This document shows, in pieces, positions 6,601 through 15,001 of a stretch of 29,643 bases of DNA (positions are counted from its first letter, which is position 1; every line of letters starts with the position of its first letter). Made by a program: the position numbers and the translations under genes. Source of the DNA: a bacterium UBP9_UBA1432 (lineage in GTDB: Bacteria > Vulcanimicrobiota > Xenobia > Xenobiales > Xenobiaceae); assembly GCA_002329445.1 (NCBI GenBank), contig DCTU01000248.1, forward strand, positions 1 to 29,643, read 5' to 3'. The notes beneath the pieces were generated by a model. That model had not been told where the DNA came from, searched no databases, and saw nothing but the letters and a program-made list of their open reading frames with translations.

Positions 6601-9600
6601 AGCGTCCCCTCGCCTGGGGCCTGCCAGGTGCAGCCCTCCCACTCCAAGCGCTCCAGGACCTTCTCGGGGGGCATGTCGTAGACGCGCTCGGACAGCGACA
6701 GGTCCGGCAGGGTTCGCAGAGTGTGGGTCCGGTCGTCTTCCGTGCGCAGAACCAGGGCTGGCCGAGGGGAGGAGACCCAGGCGAACACCGTCTGGCCGGG
6801 ACGGGCGCGGCGCAGCAGGCCCCAACGCCCCAGCAGGGGATCGTAGCTGGCGCAGGCACCCCGGCTGTCGAAGAGCAGGGCTCCCCGGCCTGCCGGTGCC
6901 GCCGCCACCACGTCGGCAGCCTGGAATCCTTCGGGAATCGGGCGCTGTCGACGGCGGAATTCGCCGGGAAGGCCCCCGGGGTGATCCCACTCAAGAATCA
7001 CCACGTCGTCGCCGTGCAGATAGGACATGCGCAGCTTGGAGCCGCTGCTGGCCAGGGAGATCCCGCGCGCCGGGCCTGGTGCCGTCGCGAAGAGTTCCGT
7101 CTGGAGCCTGCCGCCGTTCGGAGTGCGAACGATGCGAAGCACGCTCTTCCCTTGCAGGACCATCATTCCGCCCTGCCAGGGCGTGAAGCCGTCCAACTCC
7201 TTCAAGCCCTGGAGCTTGCCGGAACTCCAGGAGTCGGTGTCCGGCTCGTAGCTGGCATAGGAACCTTCGCCGGAGAGCAGGACCAGTCCCGACTCGTCCT
7301 GCCAGGCGGCGCGCCATCCGCCGCGCGGGTGGGCCTCGGTCAGTCCGGTGCAGTAGCGGGGGCCTTCGGGGCGACCGGAGCGGGCGTCCATCCGTTGGAC
7401 GTGGTTGCCGAAGAGGCCCCATCCCGAGAGGCCGGCCAGGGGGAAGGCGGCGCGTCGGCAGTCGGGGATGGCCGCCCAGCCTTGGGGCGTGCCACGGAAG
7501 ACCTGGCCCTCCGCCCGAGCCAGGACCGTCTCTGAAGTCTGGAGGACCTCCTCGACCGGCGACCGGGGATCCTCGACGGGGAGAGGGCGCCCCCCGACCG
7601 GACGCCAGGACGCGTCGTTCCATCGGTATTGAAGAACCCGGCCTTCGGGACCTCCGACCAGCAGCGTCTGCCAGTCTGCTCCCGGGCTCAGGGCCGAGAC
7701 CTGGGCCGGCGCAAAAGGCAGGCTCCCGAACCCGAAGAGGGGTTCCCCCTGGCTGCTGAACACGCGGTGGTCTGCCAGCAGGAAGGGATCCTCGCCGACC
7801 AGGCGGACCTGGCTCACCCGACCTTGGAGGTGGCCGGCCAGAGCCTGGGAGCGGCTGCTCCCCGACTTCGAGTCGTAGGTGTACAGGCGGTCCTCGTGCA
7901 CGAAGCTGAGGCGCCAGGTCTGGTCGCTTCGTTCGAACATGTCCCCTCGGGTCTGGAAGCGGGGCGACTCCAGCCGGGGAAGTCCTCCGGGGGTGGCCGG
8001 AAAGGTCTGGACCTCGGCCCCCTGGTAGCGCAGGAGTCGCCCGTCGGCTCCCAGGCCGAAGACCTGACCACCAGCCTGGGCCACCTGCACCGGTCGGCCC
8101 AGCCGCAGCGGGTCCAGGGCCTGCCATAGGGGAGCATCGGCCGCAGCATCCTCCTGCAGGAGGTGGGGGCGCCCGTCCCCCAGGATGGCCAGGCGGCCCT
8201 CGGTCACGTCCACGTCGTCGAGGCTCTTCAGGGTCTCGACCCTCTCAAAGAAGCGCTTGGACGGGACCGCCGGGACCCGGGTGCGAGAGGCGTCTCGATA
8301 GGTGTGATCGCTTCCTTGATAGTAGACGACCCCGGCCCGCGTCAGGAGCAGCAAGCCTTCCTTGGCCCGCCGGGCGTCCAGGACCGTCGGAGACCCCGTC
8401 ATGCGTGGCCCTTTGCTGGCAGGCACCCAGGTCGCGGGTTGGCCCTCCCCGAAGGGCTCTTGGAGGACCTTCAGGCTCTTCCCACCGGCAATCCAGGCAG
8501 CGGTCGAGGAGTCTTCGCCCAGGGCCAGGCTGGTCACTGGAATCGAGTCCAGTCGGCGGGTCTGGAAGTCGTCTGACCCGGCCGAGACCGAGACCCGAAC
8601 CAGGCCCGCAGAGCCGCCGGCCAGGACGGCCCGGGTCGTGCCGGCGTCCGAACCGGACCGGGGTTCCAGCGCGGTGCTGGGGAACCCGGGAAGAGCCGGG
8701 TGGAGCCGCCTGCCGACCAGGTCGTAGGCGAAGAGGCCCTCCCGGGCGCCCAGCCAGGCCAGCCCTCCATCCCGTCGCGCGGCCCGCACCGAGTCCAGGG
8801 ACTTCAAGGTGGTCCGGCGCTCCACATGCCCGAAGAAGGCCCCGGCCCAGCGCTCGATCGAGGGATCGAAGAGCCACAGTCCGTCGCGCTGGTCGGTGGC
8901 GCTCGCCCAGTCCTGGTTGAAGTTGGCGTCCAGTCGTCGGATCGGGGGCGTCGGGACGCTGCGCCCGCCGACGGGGTCGAGGGTGTCGAGGGCCGCGAAA
9001 CCAAGCCCGCCCTGGCCTTCGGAGTACCAGGCGCCGAGGAGGGTCAGGGCCACCTGATCCAGGTCCAGGTGGGGCGAGGACCCGTACTGCCAGGACCTGC
9101 TTCGGACCCTTCGGCCGTTCGGTTCCCTGCGGAGTACGTAGCGTGCCAGGCCTCGTCCCCGGACGGCCAGCAGCCAGCCTCGTTCATCCAGCAGACTGGC
9201 CAGGACCGCCCGGGTGTCGAATCCGCCCGGTCCCGGCCATCCCCAGCGTTCGGGGGCAGGCAGCCAGTTCTCCAGGTCGACCTGGGATCCCAGGGGACCG
9301 GTCCCGGGGGTGACCTCCTCGATCCCCTGGTCGCGGGTGATGGCCAGGAAGCTTCCCGCCTGCATGCCGCCGGCCACGTCCCGGGCGGGACTCTCCATGT
9401 GGGCTTGCCGAGGCAGTCGGCTGCGGGTATTGAAGAGGGTCAGGTCGCCTTCCCGAGAGGCCAGGGCCAGCCATCTCTCACTGTGGGCCAGGTCGAACCA
9501 GTCCCCGGCCGGGTCCGGCCGGTACCACCGGGGGTCCTGGACGTGATCGACGGTGTTGGCGCCCAGGGGGCTGACATACGGGTTGCTGGCCAGCAGGGCC

Positions 9601-11081
9601 AGCAGGAGCGGCGCCAGGATCAGGGCAGCCAATCCCCCCACCAGGCGGCGGACGGCCGGCGTCCTGCGGACCTCCCAGTAGGGCCAGGAGGGGACTTCGG
9701 AGCCGGCCCGGGCCGTCACCTCCGCCGGGTTGCCAGCCTCGCCGTGCTGGCCCGTCAGCAGGTCCACCCGCTCCTGCAACCGGGTAGCGGTTTCCTGCAA
9801 CATCACCTTCTGCCGTTCCAACCCGGGGCGTTGGGAGGCGGGAAGGTGGAGCAGGCGTCGGTCGACCAGGCGCCAGAGGTGTTGGGTCTGGAGAATCTCG
9901 CATGCCAGGGATGGGGCGGAGTCCGTCGAGCCGCCGGGAATGCGTTGGGAGAGTTCGCGCCAGACGTCGTGCACCAGGTCGCCCGGCACCTCGTCCGGAA
10001 CCACCAGGAGCCAGAGGGCCGGACAGCAGCCCGTCAGGATCGGGCCGGAAGTCGGTGCCGGCAGATTGCGCGCCTCCTCGACGATCTCCGCGACTGCCCC
10101 GCGCGTCGCGGCCGAGCCGTCCAGACCTGCCCGGACCAGCCTGCGCACCAGCGCCAGTCCGGGAACCTGGGGACCTGCCAGCACCTCGAGGGCCTCCGTC
10201 CATTGAGGGAGGACCTGGCGCAGTTCGGCGGCCAGGGCATCCTGGCTCGGGTCTGCGGGACCCTGACCGGCGCGCAGCCTCTCCAGGCCAACGGCGATCA
10301 TGTCCACGAGGACCTGGAGGTTGAGGTCCTTGCGCTGAGCCCGCTCGGGGAGCCCGAGGATCCGGGGATGTCCAGGACCTTGTTCGGGCCAGCGGCGCAG
10401 CAGGCACTCCACCAGGGCTGCGCCGGCCCGGAAGAGCCGGCGCAGGTCCGCCTCTTCGGGCGGGTAGGGCGAATCCACCGAGTGCACCCGGGCCAGGGTG
10501 AGCTGGTAGTGGGCGCTCAGGACGGCCAGGCGATGCGGGGAGCCCCAGGGGCGCCCACGGGCATAGCGGGAGCGCTCGGGCACGATCCGCAACGCGGGCA
10601 GGCGACCCGGTCCGAGGCGTCCGGTCAAGGTGCGCACCACCGACCCGTTGCACACCCGCCGCCAGGCTTCGCTGAAGGCCACGTGGCCCAGGGCCAGGAT
10701 CAGGCAGGCTCCGGCCAGGGGCAACACCGAGAACCACACCATCCCAGCGCGCCATTCCAGGCTCCAGGTGGTCGCCAGATGCAGGCTGACCAGGAGCATG
10801 GTCAGGATTGCCAGGGTGGCCATGCCCGGCAGGTGCAGCGGTCGACCCTGCCGGGAATGGATCGCGGCTCCTGCCAGGGGGATGCATGCCGCGGCGACCA
10901 CCATCAGCCAGGGCCAGATGCGGTCGAAGTGCAGACCTTCGTAGCCCATGATCCAGTAGCGATCGACCGGCAACCCGGCCAGGGCCAGGACCGCCAGGAC
11001 GGGAAGGCCCAGGGCCAGCAGGGCAGGGAGCAGGACGTGGAGCGGGTTGCCGGTCGCGCTGGAACGGGGGGCTGGTTTCAC
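3663..11081 (-). CDS. Giant five-helix membrane protein with multi-propeller domain
   Basis: A 2472-residue protein, the largest gene here. Four hydrophobic helices lie at about residues 14-37, 55-73, 87-104 and 113-133. A helical, Arg-rich soluble region follows (about 140-475), then a fifth helix (about 481-502). The remaining roughly 1950 residues are beta-rich with recurring GLAWLGAREGLFAYD-like blades (about 775), LLLATPTGVVVRDA (about 1680), SLALGTLGGVYTVPF (about 2317) and a last ALWLATRNQGIFKL. These resemble the two-component-regulator propeller repeat (Reg_prop). By length, several propellers are expected. Arg-rich loops after helices 2 and 4 and before helix 5 place the helical region in the cytoplasm and the propellers outside. 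GTG 11081 is chosen because GGGGAGG lies 8 bases upstream and it overlaps the preceding stop (GTGA). It is last in the MoxR cluster and probably the propeller member of a MoxR-type ternary system. Its ligand is unknown. Confidence 0.85.
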   Translation of the reverse strand: MKPAPRSSATGNPLHVLLPALLALGLPVLAVLALAGLPVDRYWIMGYEGLHFDRIWPWLMVVAAACIPLAGAAIHSRQGRPLHLPGMATLAILTMLLVSLHLATTWSLEWRAGMVWFSVLPLAGACLILALGHVAFSEAWRRVCNGSVVRTLTGRLGPGRLPALRIVPERSRYARGRPWGSPHRLAVLSAHYQLTLARVHSVDSPYPPEEADLRRLFRAGAALVECLLRRWPEQGPGHPRILGLPERAQRKDLNLQVLVDMIAVGLERLRAGQGPADPSQDALAAELRQVLPQWTEALEVLAGPQVPGLALVRRLVRAGLDGSAATRGAVAEIVEEARNLPAPTSGPILTGCCPALWLLVVPDEVPGDLVHDVWRELSQRIPGGSTDSAPSLACEILQTQHLWRLVDRRLLHLPASQRPGLERQKVMLQETATRLQERVDLLTGQHGEAGNPAEVTARAGSEVPSWPYWEVRRTPAVRRLVGGLAALILAPLLLALLASNPYVSPLGANTVDHVQDPRWYRPDPAGDWFDLAHSERWLALASREGDLTLFNTRSRLPRQAHMESPARDVAGGMQAGSFLAITRDQGIEEVTPGTGPLGSQVDLENWLPAPERWGWPGPGGFDTRAVLASLLDERGWLLAVRGRGLARYVLRREPNGRRVRSRSWQYGSSPHLDLDQVALTLLGAWYSEGQGGLGFAALDTLDPVGGRSVPTPPIRRLDANFNQDWASATDQRDGLWLFDPSIERWAGAFFGHVERRTTLKSLDSVRAARRDGGLAWLGAREGLFAYDLVGRRLHPALPGFPSTALEPRSGSDAGTTRAVLAGGSAGLVRVSVSAGSDDFQTRRLDSIPVTSLALGEDSSTAAWIAGGKSLKVLQEPFGEGQPATWVPASKGPRMTGSPTVLDARRAKEGLLLLTRAGVVYYQGSDHTYRDASRTRVPAVPSKRFFERVETLKSLDDVDVTEGRLAILGDGRPHLLQEDAAADAPLWQALDPLRLGRPVQVAQAGGQVFGLGADGRLLRYQGAEVQTFPATPGGLPRLESPRFQTRGDMFERSDQTWRLSFVHEDRLYTYDSKSGSSRSQALAGHLQGRVSQVRLVGEDPFLLADHRVFSSQGEPLFGFGSLPFAPAQVSALSPGADWQTLLVGGPEGRVLQYRWNDASWRPVGGRPLPVEDPRSPVEEVLQTSETVLARAEGQVFRGTPQGWAAIPDCRRAAFPLAGLSGWGLFGNHVQRMDARSGRPEGPRYCTGLTEAHPRGGWRAAWQDESGLVLLSGEGSYASYEPDTDSWSSGKLQGLKELDGFTPWQGGMMVLQGKSVLRIVRTPNGGRLQTELFATAPGPARGISLASSGSKLRMSYLHGDDVVILEWDHPGGLPGEFRRRQRPIPEGFQAADVVAAAPAGRGALLFDSRGACASYDPLLGRWGLLRRARPGQTVFAWVSSPRPALVLRTEDDRTHTLRTLPDLSLSERVYDMPPEKVLERLEWEGCTWQAPGEGTLLETGRLRVTRRQGQTLYEAGADRQWMPLHLKADGFAEDQPTTVLMTPSGTPWVLAGEKLFQVQSNDASKGLAFTGRVLSGPVQAAAALAQVEIRTLGPGGLARWTEPEPGAAWQAIPSDSSPPLARSTMAGQTIDWVLDPTQKGIPARVRLIPRHRDGRPTAFTESGRLDFQTIRDLAVMNDRLLLATPTGVVVRDAQSFAFREVHAGPPVRALSRAFGPERLLAGLADGRVVDWREQGLGDVDLRGTPGASSRVEMGAVTWSLPISGEPATGSGLTLTMKGSPVQWRPSQGGWLPEMDRVARLDRLASAERALVLGTGAGSWRLDPDNLRAFEPVPAVEPETIQGGHAALKVTVEAPLLTLQTPDGGPVFSQGRFYFDIGGGLRGLGSSIHTLVAGRGLVARDAASPQRILGYWPLDRQMPDRRPALAAEDGRLSLAFQSSSPSQRTRWLLTPEEGARWQRDPNPNQPERVEYGPVTWQGWRDGRSGFQAVVAHDGRDVVLQEWWSRDRFAWDDVRSVGVLGSHTVVALTPAGLVLWEQDSGSFLEADMILQSGLEKLLPARRQGRRAGLLATGSSGVFLLSAGESRRPGLTVVDSADYEHQTGLELARVAGEPEAFITLVERWSREDPRSPPDAALVSSIPEVEGSHLLSGGQFVFDQGEAACPVAEGSFWAVHAPSGPRPLITFNQLLNPAQDGTPRLRLTRVLPAPARFSAMRSHPEGFLAREDPGNWWLARVAGAEIHWSRLESVEVLPELRTGDQVVLDVERLSWSATPRHLGDQKVALKVSPPGYPLFATLDQKTVLAFDGLTSISAFPRTGSLALGTLGGVYTVPFTRNGQAVLTLQDPQARFTFRWRPSEGGAADWLADVREVRHDLDGTLHARFAHGLEVARQARDGTWTRAERMPEDENRGPRHRITVMGGRLLLDGRALVTSNDLPAGRRELTDIVGKAYDPDDNALWLATRNQGIFKLVLDRLLE

Positions 11082-11266
11082 GAGGTCCGCCTCCCCTCGG
11101 GTTCTTCCGCTTCTCCGGGCCACCTCACGAAGGCCTCCCAGCGCTCCTGAAGGCTTTCGAATTCGTCTCGAACCCGCCTCAGGGCACGGTCCAGCTCATC
11201 CCCCGGGCCGGCCGGAGGACCCGGGAGCCTGCTCGGTGGGGGATGGCCCGCAGGCTCACTGGCCAC
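11078..11266 (-). CDS. Small helical protein of the MoxR/propeller cluster
   Basis: A 62-residue protein with no recognised family. The first 20 or so residues are Pro/Gly/Ala rich. Residues of about 23-46 form a strongly charged amphipathic helix (DELDRALRRVRDEFESLQER) that could be a coiled coil, followed by a short acidic tail. There is no signal peptide or membrane segment. The GTG start at 11266 is supported by a very good GGAGGAGGT with a 9-base spacer; a longer GTG start at 11290 would overlap that site. It overlaps the 702-aa gene by 11 bases and the giant gene by 4 (GTGA), so it is embedded in a coupled series. That spacing and ribosome site make it likely to be real. It may be an adaptor to the coiled-coil protein next door (inference). 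Confidence 0.65.
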   Translation of the reverse strand: MASEPAGHPPPSRLPGPPAGPGDELDRALRRVRDEFESLQERWEAFVRWPGEAEEPEGRRTS

Positions 11267-13364
11267 GGCCGAGCCACCTCCTCCAGCCACGAACCCGTCG
11301 GCGGGGCGCCGACGGCCGGTTCAGCAGCTCGTTCAGCGAGCGGCGCAGCTCGTCGGTGCGGACCCGAACCCGGCGAGTGGCCTGGTCGGGCCCATCCAGG
11401 TCGCCCAGGATCCGGTTCGCCACCTCGCGCAGCCCCTGGGTTTGATCCTCCGCCACTTGGAGTTCGTGCTCCAGGCGGCGGCACGCCCCTTCCAGGTCGG
11501 CTTGAATCCGGACCATCTCCTGGGCCCGGGTGTGGAGCTCCTGACGTCGGGCCTCGACCAGGTCGAGCCATTCCCGGTCGGCGCGGATTCGCGCTTCCAG
11601 GGTGTCGGCCTGATCCCGCAGGGCGGCCTGGTCGGCCAGGTGGGTGTGCTGCAGCTCGCCAGCCAGTTCCCTGCGGCGCGTCTCGAGGTGCTCAAGGCCC
11701 TTCCCGCGGGCTTCGTCGAGAAAGGCCCTCTCCAGGGATTCCACGAAGGTCTGGTCCGCCTGCTCGGCGGCATACACTTCCAGTCGCCCGGCCCAGTCCT
11801 CCGGAAGGGGCACGTCCAGCCGGCACTTCCATTCGGAAGCCTCCACCAGTCGCCGGAAGGGGCCGCGGAGCCGGCAGACCTGGGTCCTTCCCTCAGGCCC
11901 GCGCCAGAAGAGCAGACACCAGTCCCGCCGATCGCCGTCATCCTGGGGCAGCAGGACCGAGGCCAGTTTGTCGGCCGCCGTGGCGCACGGGGGCAGGTCC
12001 GGATAGATCCTCAAGGCCTGTCCGGCCGGCAGGAAGATCCGCAGCCCGAATCGTGCCCACGTCCGAAGCAGGTGGAAGCGCATCTGGCTCTCCCCCTGGG
12101 AAAGGTCGTGGCGCAGGCGCAGGCTGACCAGGTCGGCCCCAGGCTCTTCGCCCGGCTCTCCCAGGGCAGCCGCGGTGGTCAGCACGTGGATCATCCGGTC
12201 CGGGGCGACCAGGTGCCTGGACAGCGCGCCGGGGTGGAGTTGCAGGTAGCGCAGCCGGCCCAGCTCGCGGGGCTGGTCGGTCCACTCCACGTTCAGCCGT
12301 TGCAGGGGGTCGGGGAGCATGGCCGCCTGCCCCGGACCTTTGGGGGGATCCCCGGTGAACAGGAAGAGAGGTTCCGATGGGCCCTCGGCCAGGGAACGAG
12401 GCTCTCCTGGCTCGCCTTCCAGTCGGGCCAACGCCAACTGCAGGGCCCGGATCTCAGCTTTGAGATCGGCGACGCGCAGGGCCCGGGTCGAACGCTCCGT
12501 TCCCTCGACCAGGCGGACCTGGACCTCGAATTCGGCCTCGGGGGCCGGGGCCTGGCCAAGGGCGGGCTGGCTCACCTCATCCCGCAGCTTCAGGTCGACC
12601 ACGTCGATCAGGGGACTGAACTCGCGGGTCTGCCCTGGAGTCTGGAGCACCACCACCGCCGGTTCACCGGGGGCTTCTTGGGGATGGTTCAAGAGGACCA
12701 CCGAGCCCTCCGGCCCCCAGGGGATTCGCTCCAGGAGTCGGACCGCCACGTCCAGCGACCAGGGCCACTGGACGAAGACCTGGCAGGGGCGCGTCACGAG
12801 GGGCCCCCACCAGGCCCGCTCTGCCTGCGCCAGGACGTGGAAGGGGACGGGGGGATCGTCGGAGGTCACCAGCCAGAAATGTCGGGTCCCCGGGGCCGGT
12901 TCGATGGCCTGGGGCCAGGAGAAGGCTCGGATCCCTGTGACCACAGCCTCGGAGAGGTGATCCAGGAGACGCTGGGCCCCGCGGGCGTCCCGGGCGGCCA
13001 GGATGTAGCGCACGCCCTCCCGGAGGGGATGCACGCTGGTGCCGTGCGCGGGATCGATGGGGAGGCCGGAAGACGTCTGCGGGTCGCGATAGACCCAGGT
13101 CCCGTCCAGTACGGAGGCGATGGGCGCCGAGACGCCGGAGGGGGGCGCTGAGGCGACCCGGACTCGGCCCGGGTCGGAGGGGGCCAGGGAGTCCAGGACG
13201 GCCTGGATCTCGCCGACGTCCAGATCGTCGGGCGAGATCTCGACGATCCAGTGCCCGTCCGTGGCTTGGAGGACCTGCTCGGGAAAACGGACCCGAGGCC
13301 CGGAACACACGTGCAGTCCCAGCACCAGGTCCTTGAAGTTCTTGAATTCCGCGTAGGTGGGCAT
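11256..13364 (-). CDS. Unknown 702-aa coiled-coil protein of the MoxR cluster
   Basis: No family was recognised. The first 280 or so residues look globular, mixed alpha/beta, with many Trp and Pro. A short helix of about 290-320 (ADLKAEIRALQLALARLEGE) is probably a coiled coil. A second globular part follows (about 330-535, including LLFWRGPEGRTQVCRLRGPF). Residues of about 540-690 are an almost continuous charged helix of Glu, Arg, Gln and Leu, ending in a strongly basic tail (RRRVRGWRRWLGRGQ). No membrane helix, signal peptide or nucleotide-binding motif was seen, and no MIDAS (DxSxS) motif. ATG 13364 has GGAG at a 6-base spacing, and only 20 bases separate it from the preceding gene. It could be a scaffold or bpX-type partner of the MoxR ATPase; this is inference from context. 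Confidence 0.75.
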   Translation of the reverse strand: MPTYAEFKNFKDLVLGLHVCSGPRVRFPEQVLQATDGHWIVEISPDDLDVGEIQAVLDSLAPSDPGRVRVASAPPSGVSAPIASVLDGTWVYRDPQTSSGLPIDPAHGTSVHPLREGVRYILAARDARGAQRLLDHLSEAVVTGIRAFSWPQAIEPAPGTRHFWLVTSDDPPVPFHVLAQAERAWWGPLVTRPCQVFVQWPWSLDVAVRLLERIPWGPEGSVVLLNHPQEAPGEPAVVVLQTPGQTREFSPLIDVVDLKLRDEVSQPALGQAPAPEAEFEVQVRLVEGTERSTRALRVADLKAEIRALQLALARLEGEPGEPRSLAEGPSEPLFLFTGDPPKGPGQAAMLPDPLQRLNVEWTDQPRELGRLRYLQLHPGALSRHLVAPDRMIHVLTTAAALGEPGEEPGADLVSLRLRHDLSQGESQMRFHLLRTWARFGLRIFLPAGQALRIYPDLPPCATAADKLASVLLPQDDGDRRDWCLLFWRGPEGRTQVCRLRGPFRRLVEASEWKCRLDVPLPEDWAGRLEVYAAEQADQTFVESLERAFLDEARGKGLEHLETRRRELAGELQHTHLADQAALRDQADTLEARIRADREWLDLVEARRQELHTRAQEMVRIQADLEGACRRLEHELQVAEDQTQGLREVANRILGDLDGPDQATRRVRVRTDELRRSLNELLNRPSAPRRRVRGWRRWLGRGQ

Positions 13365-13384
13365 GCTTGTCTCCGATCCCCGGT

Positions 13385-15001
13385 TCAGGTCATGCGACGG
13401 TCCAGTGCCTCCAGCAGCACGTCCAGCGTCGCTCGGCGCAAGACGGGGTAGGGGTGGGGTTCACCTCCCGGTTCGGGGCACCGGATCCGGGGGGACAGAA
13501 GGTCGTCTCGCTCACGCTGGATGTCGAGGATGGTCCAGTCCAGGCCGACCGCCGGCTCAAGCAGGACCAGGCGGCTCAGGCAATCCGGGAGTCGGCCCGG
13601 GGGGCCTTCCCAACCCCGGACCGTGCCGTCGGACTCGCGCCAGTCGCGGAAGCCCAGGCTGCGCAGGTCGCTGGCCAGGATGAAGCCGAACCAGTAGTGG
13701 AAGGAGTTGTCTGCTGAACCCGTGGGGACGGTCCAGTCGGCTTCGCCGGCTGCCAGGTCGGCCAGCGAATTGCGTCGGAAGATCCTGGCGACGACGTGAG
13801 CCGGGGGCAGGCCTGTCCGGGCTCCGGGTCCTCTCCAGCGGGAGCCGCCGACCCCCAGGTTGAGCCCCTCCTGGTCCTCCCCGTCGCGATGCAGATGGAA
13901 CTGGACCGGCAGATGGCGCAGGGCGGAACGCCAGTCATCCACCACCAGGGCCACGATCCCCTGCAGCAGGGAGGCCGCCGAAACCTCCAGGGAGTCGGAC
14001 TCTTCCGAGCCCTCGGCCGGGGCCGACCAGACGGCGGACTGCAGGAGGCCCTCAAAACGGGTCGTCCAGGTCAGGTGCACGTGCACCTTGTGGGAGGGGC
14101 GGGCAGAGGGGGGATTGGAGATCCAGACCGCGCTCCGGTTGGCGATCTTGTACATCCCGTAGTCGCCCATGCTCAGGGTGGACAGGGCGATGGCCCCCTG
14201 GAAGGGGTCCAGCTCCTCATAGCAGGTGGTCATGGGGGTGAAGAAGACCTCGCTGCGTCGGCGCTGCAGGAAGTCGAGGCGGCGGGCCTGCTGGGAGGTG
14301 GGGTCCACCGCCCCGCCTTGCAGGTAGACCTCGGCCGAGACGTGGTCCAGTCGCTCGTGCAGCCAGGCAGACCCGGCCTCGGTGGCGAAGCGGCTCCACA
14401 AACCGGCCACCGAAGGATCCCCCGAGGGCTCGTCCCCCCTCTCGGCCCACCATCGCCAGCGGGGATCGCCGGCCGGGGGGCGCGGGCCACGCCAGGCTCG
14501 ATCCAGGTCGGCCTTCAGCGGCCCGGAGCGGCGCAGGATCCTGAAGGCTTCCGACAGTCGGGCGTGGGATTCCACGGGAACGGGTGGCACGGCCCAAAGC
14601 AGGAAGGGCAGGATGTCGGGCTCACCGGCGCGGGGGAGGTCCGGGTTGGTCCAGCGCTGGAGTTCGGCCGGGCTCAGCTCGGTCTGATACAGGCTGAGGT
14701 CCTCCTGGCGGACTCCGACGAAGTATCGGATCAGACCGGCCAGCTCCCAGACCCAGCGGTCGAAGCCGCCCGGCCCGGGCTCGGGTACCGCAGGCTGGTC
14801 GGTCGGACCTGGGAGCTGTCCCTCCGGGCGCTCCAACCACTCGGTCAGATCCAGCAGGAGGGGCAGGGGCAGGGCGTGCCCCTCTGCGGCAGCCCGCTGG
14901 CCCCATTCCAGGGCCTTGTCCAGCGCCGCCAGACTCCCGGGAAGGCCTGCGCACGCGGCCTCGGCGACCAGGGAGCGGGCCAGGGCCTCGGCCGGATCCA
15001 T
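13385..15001 (-). CDS. Unknown 538-aa protein coupled to the MoxR ATPase
   Basis: A soluble protein with no recognised family. The N-terminal 110 or so residues are helical and Leu/Ala rich. The middle carries RSEVFFTPMTTCYEELDPF and STLSMGDYGMYKIANRSAVW. A beta-rich patch follows (KVHVHLTWTTRFEGLLQSAVW), then LQGIVALVVDDWRSALRHLP and DNSFHYWFGFILASDLRSLGF. The pattern of aromatic and hydrophobic residues is that of a folded domain, and codon use matches its neighbours. I looked for a vWA fold with DxSxS and did not find one. The start overlaps the MoxR stop by one base (TGATG), indicating tight stoichiometric coupling. In MoxR systems the gene right after the ATPase is usually its cofactor, so a divergent or novel MoxR partner is the best guess. 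Confidence 0.75.
   Translation of the reverse strand: MDPAEALARSLVAEAACAGLPGSLAALDKALEWGQRAAAEGHALPLPLLLDLTEWLERPEGQLPGPTDQPAVPEPGPGGFDRWVWELAGLIRYFVGVRQEDLSLYQTELSPAELQRWTNPDLPRAGEPDILPFLLWAVPPVPVESHARLSEAFRILRRSGPLKADLDRAWRGPRPPAGDPRWRWWAERGDEPSGDPSVAGLWSRFATEAGSAWLHERLDHVSAEVYLQGGAVDPTSQQARRLDFLQRRRSEVFFTPMTTCYEELDPFQGAIALSTLSMGDYGMYKIANRSAVWISNPPSARPSHKVHVHLTWTTRFEGLLQSAVWSAPAEGSEESDSLEVSAASLLQGIVALVVDDWRSALRHLPVQFHLHRDGEDQEGLNLGVGGSRWRGPGARTGLPPAHVVARIFRRNSLADLAAGEADWTVPTGSADNSFHYWFGFILASDLRSLGFRDWRESDGTVRGWEGPPGRLPDCLSRLVLLEPAVGLDWTILDIQRERDDLLSPRIRCPEPGGEPHPYPVLRRATLDVLLEALDRRMT

Noticed and set aside
8700..11150. Open plus-strand frame of about 816 codons opposite the giant propeller gene
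   Set aside because: Its sequence is Gly/Pro/Gln/Arg-rich without any fold pattern, and it mirrors the third-position G/C bias of the minus-strand gene. The same holds for antisense frames at 3483-4238, 4269-5636, 5982-7535, 11442-13151, 13796-15718, 15244-16512, 16959-18197 and 18050-19648.
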